Assembly (NCBI GenBank): GCA_046727955.1
Contig: JBKPDO010000076.1
Coordinates: 1-52,604, forward strand
Source: DASVXQ01 sp046727955
Lineage (GTDB): Bacteria > Actinomycetota > CALGFH01
Direction: 5' to 3'
DNA: 52,604 nucleotides
Shown: piece by piece, positions 23,849-34,711 of the stretch
Numbering within the stretch: the stretch's first letter is position 1
Layout of the letters: the number at the start of each line of letters is the position of its first letter
The notes under the pieces: model-generated
Told to the model about the DNA's origin: nothing
The model's input: the letters and a program-made list of their open reading frames with translations, nothing else
The model's database searches: none
Position numbers and translations under genes: made by a program

Positions 23849-24466
23849 ATGGCCGCTGAGGTGGACCGCACCGCCGCTCCTCCGTGCCCGCCGGACGTCC
23901 ACACCCGGCGGCGGGGGGAGACGCTGGAGCGTGCGATCTACGATGCCGTGCTGTACCAGCTGCAGACGGTCGGCTACGTCGGCTTGACAATGGAGGGGAT
24001 CGCCGCCTGCGCGCACACCGGCAAGGCGGCCCTGTACCGGCGCTGGCCCTCCAAGGAGGACGTCATCGTCGAGGCCCTCGAGCACACGCTCCCGTCCCTG
24101 AACGACCTGCCCGACCACGGCAACGTGCGCGACGACCTCCTCGACGTGCTGCGGCGGATGACCGCGATCGCCAACTCCACGGCGGGCTGCGCGCTCCAGA
24201 CCCTGCTGGCCGAGACCGACCGGGACCACCCGTTCGTCCGCCTCGTCCACGAGCGCGTCCTCAAGCCGCGCAAGCAGATGTTCCAGGCCGTGGTGGAGCG
24301 CGCCGCCGAGCGGGGCGAGGTGCGTGGCCAGGCTCTCAACCCGCTCGTCACGGAGGTCGCCCCGGCCATGGTGGCACACCGGTTCCTGGCGGACGGTCCC
24401 CCGGTGCCCGACGCCTACCTGGTGTCGGTCATCGACGACATCGTCATGCCGCTGCTGCGGCGATAG
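23849..24466 (+). CDS. TetR/AcrR-family repressor
   Basis: A 205-residue regulator. The N-terminal HTH reads VGYVGLTMEGIAACAHTGKA then ALYRRWPSKEDVIVEAL, matching the TetR signature including the YRRWPSKE segment common in the TetR_C_11 group. The ligand-binding C-terminal half is of normal length (FQAVVERAAERGEVRGQALN). It is divergent from the DHA2 exporter and 11 bp upstream of an oxidoreductase gene, so it likely controls both. The inducer is unknown. Confidence 0.92.
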   Translation: MAAEVDRTAAPPCPPDVHTRRRGETLERAIYDAVLYQLQTVGYVGLTMEGIAACAHTGKAALYRRWPSKEDVIVEALEHTLPSLNDLPDHGNVRDDLLDVLRRMTAIANSTAGCALQTLLAETDRDHPFVRLVHERVLKPRKQMFQAVVERAAERGEVRGQALNPLVTEVAPAMVAHRFLADGPPVPDAYLVSVIDDIVMPLLRR

Positions 24467-24477
24467 GGCGGCCGGGG

Positions 24478-25398
24478 ATGGCGCTGCGGTTCGGCCTGCT
24501 CGGCACCGGCTACTGGGCGCGGGAGGTCCACGCCGCGGCCCTTGCCACCAGCGACGACGCGGAGCTCGTCGCGGTGTGGGGCCGGGACCCCGTCAAGGCG
24601 GAGGCGGTCGCCTCGCGGTATGGCGTGCGCGCCTTCACCGACTTGGAGGCGCTGCTCGAGGTGGTGGACGCGGTCGCCATCAGCGTGCCTCCGGACGTGC
24701 AGGCCGGCCTCGCGCTGCGCGCCGCGGCCGCCGGCCGCCATCTGCTGCTGGAGAAGCCGCTGGGGCTGTCGCTGGAGGACGCGCGCCTCCTCGTCGAGGA
24801 GGTCGAGGCGAACGGCGTGGCCTCGCTGGTGTTCTTCACCTTGCGGTTCCATCCGGCAGTGGCCGAATGGATGGGGCAGGTGCGGGAGGCCGGCGACTGG
24901 CACGGCGCTTACGGCACCTGGTTCGGCTCGATCTTCCACCCCGGCAACCCGTTCGGGGAGTCGCCCTGGAGGCGAGCCAAGGGCGCCCTCTGGGACCTCA
25001 GCCCGCACCTGCTCGCGCTGGCCCTTCCCTCGCTCGGCCCGGTCGAGCGGCTGACCGCGGGGACCGGCCTCGGCGACACCGTCCACCTGGTGCTCAGCCA
25101 CCGGGGCGGTGCGTCGAGCACGCTGTCGCTGAGCCTGACCGTCCCACCGGCCGCGGTCAGGACCGATTTCGAGGTCTATGGCCCGCGGGGTCTCTCCGCG
25201 ATGCCGCACGCCGACACGACCGCGGTCGAGGCGTTCGGCGAGGCGGTGCGGCAGCTCGCCGCCGAGGTCGCTGCCGGGACGACGGCGCATCCGCTCGGGG
25301 CCCGCTTCGGCGCCGAGGTCGTCGCCGTCCTCGCCGCGGCCGAGCAGTTCCTCGCCGCACCCGTCAAGACCCGCAGCGAAACCGTCGCCGCCTTGTAG
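24478..25398 (+). CDS. Gfo/Idh/MocA-family oxidoreductase
   Basis: A 306-residue protein with the N-terminal Rossmann motif FGLLGTGYWAREVHAAAL, the conserved EKP in LLLEKPLGLSLEDARLLVEE, and the C-terminal alpha/beta domain (KGALWDLSPHLLALALPSLG, with the His typical of the active site). These NAD(P)-dependent enzymes oxidise or reduce sugars, inositols and related polyols. It starts 11 bp after the TetR stop, with only a weak GGGG before the ATG, so it is probably co-transcribed and may act on the exporter substrate or on an unrelated sugar. Confidence 0.88.
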   Translation: MALRFGLLGTGYWAREVHAAALATSDDAELVAVWGRDPVKAEAVASRYGVRAFTDLEALLEVVDAVAISVPPDVQAGLALRAAAAGRHLLLEKPLGLSLEDARLLVEEVEANGVASLVFFTLRFHPAVAEWMGQVREAGDWHGAYGTWFGSIFHPGNPFGESPWRRAKGALWDLSPHLLALALPSLGPVERLTAGTGLGDTVHLVLSHRGGASSTLSLSLTVPPAAVRTDFEVYGPRGLSAMPHADTTAVEAFGEAVRQLAAEVAAGTTAHPLGARFGAEVVAVLAAAEQFLAAPVKTRSETVAAL

Positions 25399-25495
25399 AC
25401 CGGAGCACTCGCAGGCCTGACGACCGGCCTCACCTCACCCAGCGACCTGGACGACGAGGCCGTCGACCTGCCGCGGCGCGCCTACGAGAGGCCGC

Positions 25496-27367
<1,872 letters not shown>

Positions 27368-27384
27368 GACATTACATTACCGCG

Positions 27385-29190
27385 TTACGTCGACCAGCCG
27401 GACGCATCCGGGTCGTCCGCGAACGTCCCACCGAGATTCTCCCACGAACCGGACCAGCGGCCACCGCTGAACCAGCGGTGGATGAGACGGTTGCTGGTGT
27501 TACGCCCGAACACGTCGATGCGGCCAGACCCCCACGACACCGCGGCCGGTCCCGACGCCAATGGCCCGCCCAGGTTCTCCCACCCGGACGACCAGGCGCC
27601 GTTGGCGAACCAGCGGTGGTAGACAAGGTTGCTGGGGCCACGGACGAACACGTCGAGGCGGCCACTGCCCCACGCCGCCACGTCAGGGCCGGAGGAGAGT
27701 GCCCCGCCGAGGCTCTCCCACGAACCGGACCAGCGGCCACCGCTGAACCAGCGGTGGATGAGCCGGTTGCTGCTGCCACGGGCGAACACGTCGATGCGGC
27801 CAAGCCCCCACGACGCCGCCGTCGGCCCCGACGTCAGGGATCCGCCCAAGTGCTCCCAGGTCGACGACCAGCGGCCATTCGCAAAGGTCCGGTGCACCAG
27901 TTGGTTACTGCCGCCGCGGGCGAAGACGTCCAGGCGGCCACTGCCCCAGGCCGCCACGTCCGGGGCGGAGGTGAGGACCCCACCCAGGTTCTCCCACGCC
28001 GACCAGCGCCCCTGCGAGTACGAGCGGTGGATGAGCTGGTTGCTGCTGCCACGGCCGAACAGGTCGATGCGGCCCGGCCCCCACGACACCGCCGTCGGCC
28101 CCGACGACAACGGGCCGCCCAGGTTCTCCCATCCCGCCGACCACGCGCCGAAGGCGAACCAGCGGTGGTAGACGAGGTTGTTGGTCCCGCGGACGAAGGC
28201 GTCGAGGCGGCGGTCCTTCTGGGGCGTCTTGTTGGGAGTGTTGGAGCACAACGGGAGCAGGCCGTGCGCGGTGGGCGCCACGATGCCGTCCGCACAGTCG
28301 CCGTCGACGTTGAGCGTCGCGCCGTTCCAGGTCTCGTTCATGGGGCTCCGCCACTGCTTGATGAGCCGGTCGTTCGACCACGCCTGGGTGGCCGGGCAGG
28401 TCGGGTCGGTCGGGCCGGGCACTCCGTCCCAGTGCGCGAACCACAGGGCGTCGGGCGGCGGGGAGGCGGCCGCGAAGTCGCCAACGCTCACGCACGACCC
28501 GTACATGCCCGCCTTCCAGCCGGCGGCTCGCAGCGCCGAGACCCAGCCGCCGACGAACGCCCGCACCGCCGGCGAGCAGGTGGCGTCGTGGGTGGCGTCG
28601 TACGCTTCCATGTCGTAGTAGACGACGCTGCCCTTGGAGAACCCAACGCCCTGGGCCGCCGCGATCGCGGCGCTCGCCTCCTGCTTGCCCTGGGCCGCGG
28701 CGGTCACGGGATCGTTCGAGAACAGGGCGAGATCCGTGCGGGCGATGCACGGCGCCTGCGGACCGACCCAGATGGGCATGAAGCTCCAGCCCATGTCCAC
28801 CGCCTGCGACACCCAGCTCGCGGTGAGGTTCGGCTGGTCGCAGGCGCGGTTCACGCCGCCGAGGTAGATGCCGAGGTCGCCGTAGGGGGTGGGGTCGAGG
28901 CCGCCGCCCCCGTAGAACGCGCGCATCGTGTCGAGCGAGGGGGCGGTGCAGGCGTCGATGCCCTTGAGCCGGCTCAGGCCGGTGGCGCCGCCCGGCGTGC
29001 TGGCGCTGGTCGGCCCGACCGTCAGCAGGCAGCCGAGCACCATTGCGGCCGCGAGAAGTATCCGGGTGACGCGCGTCAGGCGCCGCCGCCTTCCAGCCGG
29101 GGCGGGCGGGGTGGGCGGGATGGGGTGGGGCGGGCTGGGCCTCCACGCGCTCCCGCGACTGGCCAGGTCCCGATTCCTCACCGTGCTCAC
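27385..29190 (-). CDS. Secreted DUF1906 (Rv2525c-like) protein with six-repeat lectin propeller
   Basis: A 601-residue exported protein. A long charged N-terminus leads to a hydrophobic signal segment (about 43-64). Residues about 75-310 form the DUF1906/glycoside-hydrolase-like fold (KGIDACTAPSLDTMRAFYGG, YLGGVNRACDQPN, SVVYYDMEAYDATHD). Residues about 330-601 are six repeats of about 43 residues each ending W-x-LGG, of the type VAAWGSGRLDVFARGGSNQL, matching PLL/fucose-lectin-like beta-propellers. The repeats alternate between two subtypes (VYHRWFA and LIHRWFS), pointing to recent pairwise duplication. Rv2525c relatives act on or near the cell wall. The GTG start overlaps the upstream gene stop by 4 bp (GTGA). 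Confidence 0.88.
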   Translation of the reverse strand: MSTVRNRDLASRGSAWRPSPPHPIPPTPPAPAGRRRRLTRVTRILLAAAMVLGCLLTVGPTSASTPGGATGLSRLKGIDACTAPSLDTMRAFYGGGGLDPTPYGDLGIYLGGVNRACDQPNLTASWVSQAVDMGWSFMPIWVGPQAPCIARTDLALFSNDPVTAAAQGKQEASAAIAAAQGVGFSKGSVVYYDMEAYDATHDATCSPAVRAFVGGWVSALRAAGWKAGMYGSCVSVGDFAAASPPPDALWFAHWDGVPGPTDPTCPATQAWSNDRLIKQWRSPMNETWNGATLNVDGDCADGIVAPTAHGLLPLCSNTPNKTPQKDRRLDAFVRGTNNLVYHRWFAFGAWSAGWENLGGPLSSGPTAVSWGPGRIDLFGRGSSNQLIHRSYSQGRWSAWENLGGVLTSAPDVAAWGSGRLDVFARGGSNQLVHRTFANGRWSSTWEHLGGSLTSGPTAASWGLGRIDVFARGSSNRLIHRWFSGGRWSGSWESLGGALSSGPDVAAWGSGRLDVFVRGPSNLVYHRWFANGAWSSGWENLGGPLASGPAAVSWGSGRIDVFGRNTSNRLIHRWFSGGRWSGSWENLGGTFADDPDASGWST

Positions 29191-30401
29191 TTGACCGTCA
29201 CCTCGTGCCAGGTCGAGCCGCCGTCGTTGGTGCGGAACAGCACGCGCCCGGGCGCGCAGGGCCCGCCGGGCGGGCAGGTGCCGCTCGCTGCCAGCGCCCA
29301 GCCGGCGGTCGCGGACGCGAACTGCAACTCCTCGACGCCGGCGGGAGTGGTCGGCGGAGCCTGGACAGCGAGGGTGGCCCCGTCGTCGCGCACGCGGACC
29401 AGGCGCCGGCTGGACGGCAGCACGGACACCCAGCTGTCCGAGCCGGTGGCGGCCACCGGGACCCCGACATCCGAGCCGAGCTGGTCAGCCGTTGCCACGT
29501 GGTTGGCCAGCCGCCAGGTCCGGCCGGCGTCCCGTGACCGGTACCACCCGATCGTGGCGCGGTCCCCAGCAGCCGCGGTGACCGAGAGGACGACCTCGTC
29601 GCCGGCCTTCACGGGGAGCGTGTAGGCGATGTGGCCGCTGGCCGCGTCCGGCGGGGGCGGGACGGTCTGGCGCTCCCAGGTGCGCCCGGCGTCGCGGGTG
29701 ACGAAGAGACGGTCGCCGGCTGGTCCACCGGCGGTCCAGCCGGTCTGCCGGTCGATGAAGGTGATGGGGTCGCCGAGCGGCGCCTCGGACCCGGTCCAGG
29801 TGCGCCCGCCGTCCGTCGTGCGGTACAGGCGCCCGAAGCTGAAGTTGCTGCTGGAAACGTCCTTTACGAGGATCCAGCCGTGCGAGGGATCGACGAACCG
29901 CACCCAGGCGGGACCGCCGTACGCATCGGCGTTCGCGGCGCTGGCGCCGGCGACGCGCGCGGAGGTCCACGTCCGCCCGCCGTCCGCGGTGCGGAAGGCG
30001 CCCAGCGTCACGGCGCCCGCGGCGACGTCGCCGCTGGATGCGACCACCCAGCCGTGGCTGCCGTCCAGGAAGAAGGCACCGCGCACACCCGCCGCCCGCG
30101 CCTGCGGTGGGGTGATGTCCCTCCAGCTCGTCCCGCTGTCGTCGGTCCAGGCGAGCTTCTTCGGCGTCAGCGCCCAGCCGCGCGTGGCCGCGACGAGCTG
30201 CACCGCGCGGACAGGCCCGAAGGTCGTGGGCGGGGTCGGGCGGACGGCGCCGGGGGCCTCCTTCCCGCTCGCGCGCACGCAGCCGGCCAGCGCAAGGCCA
30301 GCCGCGATCGCCAAGGTCAAGGAGGCCCACGAGCGGGGTGAGCGCCACCGCCGCCGGGGTGGCCGGACAGGCGAGGACAAACACATTCGGTGCAGTTCCA
30401 T
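29187..30401 (-). CDS. Lipoprotein with BNR/Ycf48-like repeats
   Basis: A 404-residue lipoprotein: the leader ends LALAGC, a good lipobox. The mature part has repeated Asp-box motifs (DSGTSWRD, ADGGRTWTS, TDGGRTWTG, DAGRTWERQ, DAGRTWRLA, NDGGSTWHEV), each following a hydrophobic GWV/GWA strand. These are sialidase-type BNR repeats of a beta-propeller as in Ycf48-like proteins. The role is probably binding or scaffolding at the cell surface. It is the first gene of an operon with the DUF1906-lectin protein, to which it is translationally coupled. A 13-bp sequence GGGGCTGGAGCTT is repeated at 30414-30426 and 30428-30440 just upstream. Confidence 0.87.
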   Translation of the reverse strand: MELHRMCLSSPVRPPRRRWRSPRSWASLTLAIAAGLALAGCVRASGKEAPGAVRPTPPTTFGPVRAVQLVAATRGWALTPKKLAWTDDSGTSWRDITPPQARAAGVRGAFFLDGSHGWVVASSGDVAAGAVTLGAFRTADGGRTWTSARVAGASAANADAYGGPAWVRFVDPSHGWILVKDVSSSNFSFGRLYRTTDGGRTWTGSEAPLGDPITFIDRQTGWTAGGPAGDRLFVTRDAGRTWERQTVPPPPDAASGHIAYTLPVKAGDEVVLSVTAAAGDRATIGWYRSRDAGRTWRLANHVATADQLGSDVGVPVAATGSDSWVSVLPSSRRLVRVRDDGATLAVQAPPTTPAGVEELQFASATAGWALAASGTCPPGGPCAPGRVLFRTNDGGSTWHEVTVK

Positions 30402-30564
30402 CGTGATCCTCTTGGGGCTGGAGCTTTGGGGCTGGAGCTTGGCGGCGAAGTGGGGGGTCTTCTGGGCAAATACCGCCGTTCCGCGCGAAGACGTTACCAG
30501 AGTGGGGCCACGGATGCCTCCCGCTGTCCATAGGCACGCCGCCCTTCTGGACTACCCTCGCGGG

Positions 30565-31131
30565 ATGAACGAACAGCACCTGACGATCTGTGCGAGTGCC
30601 GAGTGGGCCGAGCTCGTCGAGCACGTGCTGCTGCCGTGGGTGGTCGAGGGGCGCCGCCTGGGCGACGAGGTTCTCGAGGTGGGCGCCGGTCCCGGCCTGG
30701 TCACCGACGCATTGCGGCGGCGGGTCCCACGACTGGTGGCGGTCGAGGTGGACCAGCGGCTGGCAACGGCGTTGCGACGGCGCCTCGCGGGCACCAATGT
30801 CGAGGTCGTGGAGGCCGACGCCACCGCGCTCCCCTTCGACAGCGGGCGGTTCTCCGCGGTCGCGTGCTTCACCATGCTGCATCACGTGCCTACCGTCGCG
30901 ATGCAGGACCGGCTGCTCGGCGAGCTGCTCCGCGTGCTGCGGCCAGGTGGCCTCCTAGTCGGCACCGATGGCATGGACACGCCGGACCGCCGCGAGGTCC
31001 ACGCGGACGACGTCTTCCTCCCTATCGATCCCGCCGAGCTGCCAGGTCGTCTGACGGCGGTCGGCTTCACCGACCCGGACGTGGAGATCAGCGGCGACCG
31101 CTTCCGCTTTGCCGCCACCAGCCCGAGCTGA
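30565..31131 (+). CDS. Class I SAM-dependent methyltransferase
   Basis: A 188-residue protein with motif I GDEVLEVGAGPGLVTDALRR, the acidic ribose-binding VAVEVDQR, motif II EVVEADATALPFDSGRFSAV and motif III LLRVLRPGGLLVGTDGM. This is the Methyltransf_11 fold acting on small molecules; the substrate is not predictable. No strong ribosome binding site precedes the ATG at 30565, but a TACCCT six bases upstream could be the -10 of a leaderless transcript. It is divergent from the BNR lipoprotein gene. Confidence 0.88.
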   Translation: MNEQHLTICASAEWAELVEHVLLPWVVEGRRLGDEVLEVGAGPGLVTDALRRRVPRLVAVEVDQRLATALRRRLAGTNVEVVEADATALPFDSGRFSAVACFTMLHHVPTVAMQDRLLGELLRVLRPGGLLVGTDGMDTPDRREVHADDVFLPIDPAELPGRLTAVGFTDPDVEISGDRFRFAATSPS

Positions 31132-31356
31132 CAGGTCGCCGCCACTCAAGAAAAGTGGTCATGGGCCTGAGCCGCCGTCGGCGGCGAATTCGTCCGGAAG
31201 CTGATCTCTCCGTAGCTCTGGTCATAGGTCGGCGCGTAGAGGGTGTCGAACCGCCGGCGACCGTCACAGGTCGCTGATGAACTGTGACAGCAGGTCGGCC
31301 AGCCTACCTGGCCTCGACGCCGTGATGGACAGTAACTCGGCCGATGAGTTTTCGGT

Positions 31357-31377
31357 CGGCTCGTTGTCTGAACAACC
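31357..31377. promoter_or_regulatory. Imperfect inverted repeat before the second DHA2 exporter
   Basis: In the 264-bp gap before the exporter gene, TCGTTGT-CTGA-ACAACCGA forms an imperfect inverted repeat about 20 bases before the start codon. It could be an operator or leader hairpin. The rest of the gap shows nothing recognisable. Confidence 0.3.
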
Positions 31378-31395
31378 GAAGACTTCGCTCGAGCC

Positions 31396-32994
31396 ATGAC
31401 GAGGAGCTGTTCGACAGTGACTGCTCACACCGCCCCTGACACGACCCCCCGGGCCGGACGGCGCGAGTGGGTCGGGCTGGGGGTGCTGACCCTTGCCTGC
31501 CTGCTGTACGTAATGGACCTGACCGTGCTCCACCTGGCCGTCCCGGCCATCAGCGCCGACCTGCAGCCGAGCAGTGTCCAGCTACTGTGGATCATCGACG
31601 TCTACGGCTTCTTCGTCGCGGGCTCGCTCATCACCATGGGCACGCTGGGCGACCGAGTCGGCCGCCGCAAGCTTCTGCTCGTCGGCGCCGCCGCCTTCGG
31701 CGTCGTCTCGCTGCTCGCCGCGTTCTCGACGAGTGCCGAGATGCTCATCGTGAGCCGGGCGCTGCTCGGGATCGCCGGGGCGACCCTGGCGCCATCGACG
31801 CTGTCCCTGATCTTCCACATGTTCGAGGACCCCAGGCAGCGCTCGGTCGCCATCGGGGTCTGGATCGGGAGCTTCTCGGCCGGCAGCGCGATCGGGCCGG
31901 TGCTCGGCGGGGTGATGCTCGAGCACTTCTGGTGGGGCTCGGTCTTCCTGCTCGCCCTGCCGGTGATGGGGCTACTGCTGGTGCTCGGTCCCCGGGTGCT
32001 CCCCGAGTACCGGGATCCGGACGCGGGGCGGCTCGACCTGGTCAGCGCAGCCATGTCGGTGTTCGCCGCGCTGGCGGTGATCTACGGCCTGAAGGAGACC
32101 GCTCAGGACGGCTTCGGGTGGATCCCCGCCCTGTTCGTCCTGGCCGGACTGGCGGTCGGCGCGGTGTTTGTGCGCCGCCAGCGAATGCTGGCCGATCCGA
32201 TGATCGACATCGGGCTCTTCAGGATCGCCGCGTTCAACGCGGCGCTGGCCACCAACTTCCTGGCCATCTTCGTCGCGGTCGGCTACTTCCTCTTCGTCGC
32301 GCAGTACCTGCAGCTCGTGTCCGGGCTCTCGCCGCTCGAGGCGGGCCTGTGGTCGTTGCCCTCCGCTTTCGGGTTCATCATCGGGTCCCAGCTCGCCCCG
32401 CGGCTCGTGCACCGGGTTCGTCCGGCGTTGGTGATCGGTGGCGGCCTTGCCCTGTCGGCCGTCGGGCTGGCGGTGCTCACCCAGGTGGACGCGTCCGGCG
32501 GTCTGGCCCCGATCGTCGCCGGTTCAGTGATCATCTCGCTGGCGCTGGCACCGGTGTTCGGTTTGACGACCGAGCTGATCGTCGGGTCCGCCCCACCCGA
32601 GCGGGCCGGGGCGGCGTCGGGGATCTCGGAGACCGGCGCTGAGCTCGGCGGCGCGCTCGGCATCGCGATCCTTGGCAGCATCGGGGTGGCGATCTACCGG
32701 AGCGAGCTGGCGGACCGCCTTCCGGCGGGAGTCCCGGCCGAAGCGGCGGCAATCGCTCGTGACACCCTCGGCAGTGCCGTCGCCGTCGCCGGGGAGCTGC
32801 CCAACCGCCTCGGTGCCGTGGTCCTGGAGACCGCTCGGGAAGCGTTCGTCCAGGGAATGCGGTTCGGCTCCGCGATCGCGGCGTTCGTGGCGGTCGGCCT
32901 CGCCATCCTGGCCCTGGTCATGCTGCGCGACCGAGCTGCCCCTCCTCCATCGCACGCGGATGCGGAGGTCGACATGGCCTCCACGGGCCGGTGA
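31396..32994 (+). CDS. DHA2-family multidrug exporter (QacA/SmvA-like)
   Basis: A 532-residue 14-segment transporter. Motifs: CLLYVMDLTVLHLAVPAISA (D1), GTLGDRVGRRKLLLVG (motif A), LLGIAGATLAPSTLSLIFHM (motif B-like, with the Arg before it) and IGSFSAGSAIGPVLGGVMLE (motif C). The Asp in the first segment and the motif C Pro are those of QacA/SmvA drug exporters. The GTG 21 bases downstream of the chosen ATG, which has GAGGAG ten bases before it, may be the real start. No regulator is adjacent. It is the second pump of this family in the window and is not a close copy of the first. Confidence 0.92.
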   Translation: MTRSCSTVTAHTAPDTTPRAGRREWVGLGVLTLACLLYVMDLTVLHLAVPAISADLQPSSVQLLWIIDVYGFFVAGSLITMGTLGDRVGRRKLLLVGAAAFGVVSLLAAFSTSAEMLIVSRALLGIAGATLAPSTLSLIFHMFEDPRQRSVAIGVWIGSFSAGSAIGPVLGGVMLEHFWWGSVFLLALPVMGLLLVLGPRVLPEYRDPDAGRLDLVSAAMSVFAALAVIYGLKETAQDGFGWIPALFVLAGLAVGAVFVRRQRMLADPMIDIGLFRIAAFNAALATNFLAIFVAVGYFLFVAQYLQLVSGLSPLEAGLWSLPSAFGFIIGSQLAPRLVHRVRPALVIGGGLALSAVGLAVLTQVDASGGLAPIVAGSVIISLALAPVFGLTTELIVGSAPPERAGAASGISETGAELGGALGIAILGSIGVAIYRSELADRLPAGVPAEAAAIARDTLGSAVAVAGELPNRLGAVVLETAREAFVQGMRFGSAIAAFVAVGLAILALVMLRDRAAPPPSHADAEVDMASTGR

Positions 32995-33049
32995 GGGGCC
33001 GCCCGGCGCGAGGCGACCCGGCTCAGCCCACCGCCGCGAGGCGACCGGC

Positions 33050-33507
33050 TCAGCCGCGGCGTCCGAGGCCCGACTCGCGCGTGAGGCGCTGGGCGATGAC
33101 GACCGGGATGATCGTGAGCCCGAGCACGATCAGCACGACCACGTTGACCTCGGGGAGCTGCTGCCCGAGGCGGATGGCGCCGAAGATCCACAGCGGGAGG
33201 GTGTTCTGGGCGCCCGCGGTGAAGGTCGTCACGATCACCTCGTCGAAGGACAGCGCGAACGCGAGCAGGGCGCCGGACACGAGTGCCGTCGAGATGACCG
33301 GGAGCGTGACGTACCTGAACGTCTGCCAGCCGCGGGCTCCCAGGTCCATGGACGCCTCGACTTGAGCGACAACCCCGGGATCGGCCAGCTCTGGATGTTC
33401 GACGGGTTGAACGCATAGAGCAGGATGATGACGATCGGAACGAACAGGAAGGCGAGGACCAGAGCCACCCAGATCCTCAGCGCGATGCGCGTCGCCCGCG
33501 TCTGCAT
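33050..33507 (-). pseudogene. Polyamine-type ABC permease (PotC-like), large internal deletion and frameshift
   Basis: The start (MQTRATRIALRIWVALVLAF to LYAFNPSNIQSWPIPGLSLK) and the end (MDLGARGWQTFRYVTLPVIS, FALSFDEVIVTTFTAGAQNT to RESGLGRRG) of a PotC permease are both excellent. The roughly 150 residues between them, including most membrane segments, are missing and the two parts are in different frames. The EAA loop just before MDLGARGWQTF survives. The gene is a deletion relic. It overlaps the stop of the PotB remnant by one base (TGATG), so an intact operon once existed here. Confidence 0.88.
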
Positions 33508-33605
33508 CACAGCGCCTCGAACGCGCCGAGCCGGCGGGCCAGCAGCAGGTACAGGGCCATGTTGACCACGGGGACGGTGGCGAACGTGGCCGCCACCCAG
33601 GTTCA
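33507..33605 (-). pseudogene. PotB-like ABC permease, C-terminal remnant
   Basis: The last 30 or so codons of a binding-protein-dependent permease survive: VVNMALYLLLARRLGAFEAL and stop. These match the end of PotB/PotH permeases, which sit directly upstream of PotC. The rest, and the ATPase and binding-protein genes, are absent. Confidence 0.65.
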
Positions 33606-33709
33606 GCGCCCGGCCGGGCCGAGCGTCACGAAGGCGGGACGGGCCCCGGCGAGGCCGCGCGTATAGTCTTCGCGCCGGTGTCGGCGCTACTAGACGAACC
33701 GGGGGCGGT

Positions 33710-34711
33710 TTGGGCGAGTCTGTCGATGGGGTGACCGGGGATCTCGCGGCGGTGGTCCGCGGCTTCAGGAATCACCCTGGCCTGCTCGGCAAGGCACGGA
33801 TCGCGATGGTGACCGACGTTCTCGGGCCAACCGACTGGGACCGGGGACCGGGGGACGACGCCGCGGTGCTGCCGCGGGACGGCGAGGGCGGCCACGCCCT
33901 CGTCGCCGGCGAGGCGATGTGGCCGCCCTTCGTGGAGCGCGACCCATTCGGCGCGGGGATCGCCGCGGTGGTGGCCAACGTCAACGACGTCGCGGCGATG
34001 GGCGGGCGGCCCGAGGCCCTGGTGGACACCATCGTGGCGGACGAGCGCTCGGCCCGCCTGGCTCTGGAGGGGCTGCGGTCCGCCGCCGAGCTCTACCGCG
34101 TGCCCGTGGTCGGAGGTCACCTGACGATCCGTCCTGGCCCGCCAGCGCTCTCGGCGTTCATCCTCGGGACGGCGCGACAGCCGCTCCGTGCCTTGGCGGC
34201 CGCGCCCGGCCAGGCCTTGCTCTTCTGCGCCTGCCTCGACGGCCGCATGCGCGAAGACTTCCCGTTCTTCTCCTCGATCCGCGAGCGCGGCGCGGCGGTC
34301 GCCGACGACGTGCGGCTGCTTGCCGATCTGGCCGAGGCGGGTCACTGCCTGGCGGCCAAGGACGTCAGCATGGCGGGGGTGCTCGGGTCACTGGCGATGC
34401 TGCTCGAGCCGACCCGCTGCGGCGTCCTGGTCGACCTCGACCGCCTGCCACGACCGCCGGGCGTGCCGCTGACTGCCTGGACGGGGGTCTTCCCGTCGTT
34501 TGGCTTCCTGCTCTGCGCGCCTACCTCGCGGGCAGCCGCCTGCCGCGACGCCTTCACCGCGCGCGGCCTGGCGTGCGAGCAGGTCGGGCTGCTCGACGCC
34601 TCGGGCGCGCTGCGCGCCAGGCTCGGGGGGCGGGAGGAGCTGCTGATCGACCTTGGCCGGCAGGCGGTGACAGGGCTGCTCGGACCCCAGGGCCAAGCGG
34701 CCCGGAGCTAG
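33710..34711 (+). CDS. AIR-synthase-related protein (Sll0787/MSMEG_0567 C-terminal type, Nit1C-associated)
   Basis: A 333-residue PurM/ThiL/HypE-superfamily protein with RGPGDDAAVLPRDGEG (phosphate/metal site), VVANVNDVAAMGGRPEALVD (dimer core) and VPVVGGHLTIRPG. The N-terminus LAAVVRGFRNHPGLLGKARI and overall length match the Sll0787-like family found in Nit1C clusters. Family members bind ATP and build or bind phosphorylated intermediates; the reaction is unknown. The TTG at 33710 was taken as the start, but a GTG 21 bases later is an alternative. The stop TAG lies in a CTAG that is the left flank of a miniature element; the acetyltransferase beyond it is convergent. Confidence 0.83.
   Translation: MGESVDGVTGDLAAVVRGFRNHPGLLGKARIAMVTDVLGPTDWDRGPGDDAAVLPRDGEGGHALVAGEAMWPPFVERDPFGAGIAAVVANVNDVAAMGGRPEALVDTIVADERSARLALEGLRSAAELYRVPVVGGHLTIRPGPPALSAFILGTARQPLRALAAAPGQALLFCACLDGRMREDFPFFSSIRERGAAVADDVRLLADLAEAGHCLAAKDVSMAGVLGSLAMLLEPTRCGVLVDLDRLPRPPGVPLTAWTGVFPSFGFLLCAPTSRAAACRDAFTARGLACEQVGLLDASGALRARLGGREELLIDLGRQAVTGLLGPQGQAARS

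Noticed and set aside
27478..29625. 715-codon + strand frame opposite the DUF1906-lectin gene
   Set aside because: Repeats in it merely mirror the lectin repeats on the coding strand.
31146..31397. Minus-strand 83-codon frame before the second exporter
   Set aside because: No ribosome binding site or recognisable domain; composition like a shadow frame.
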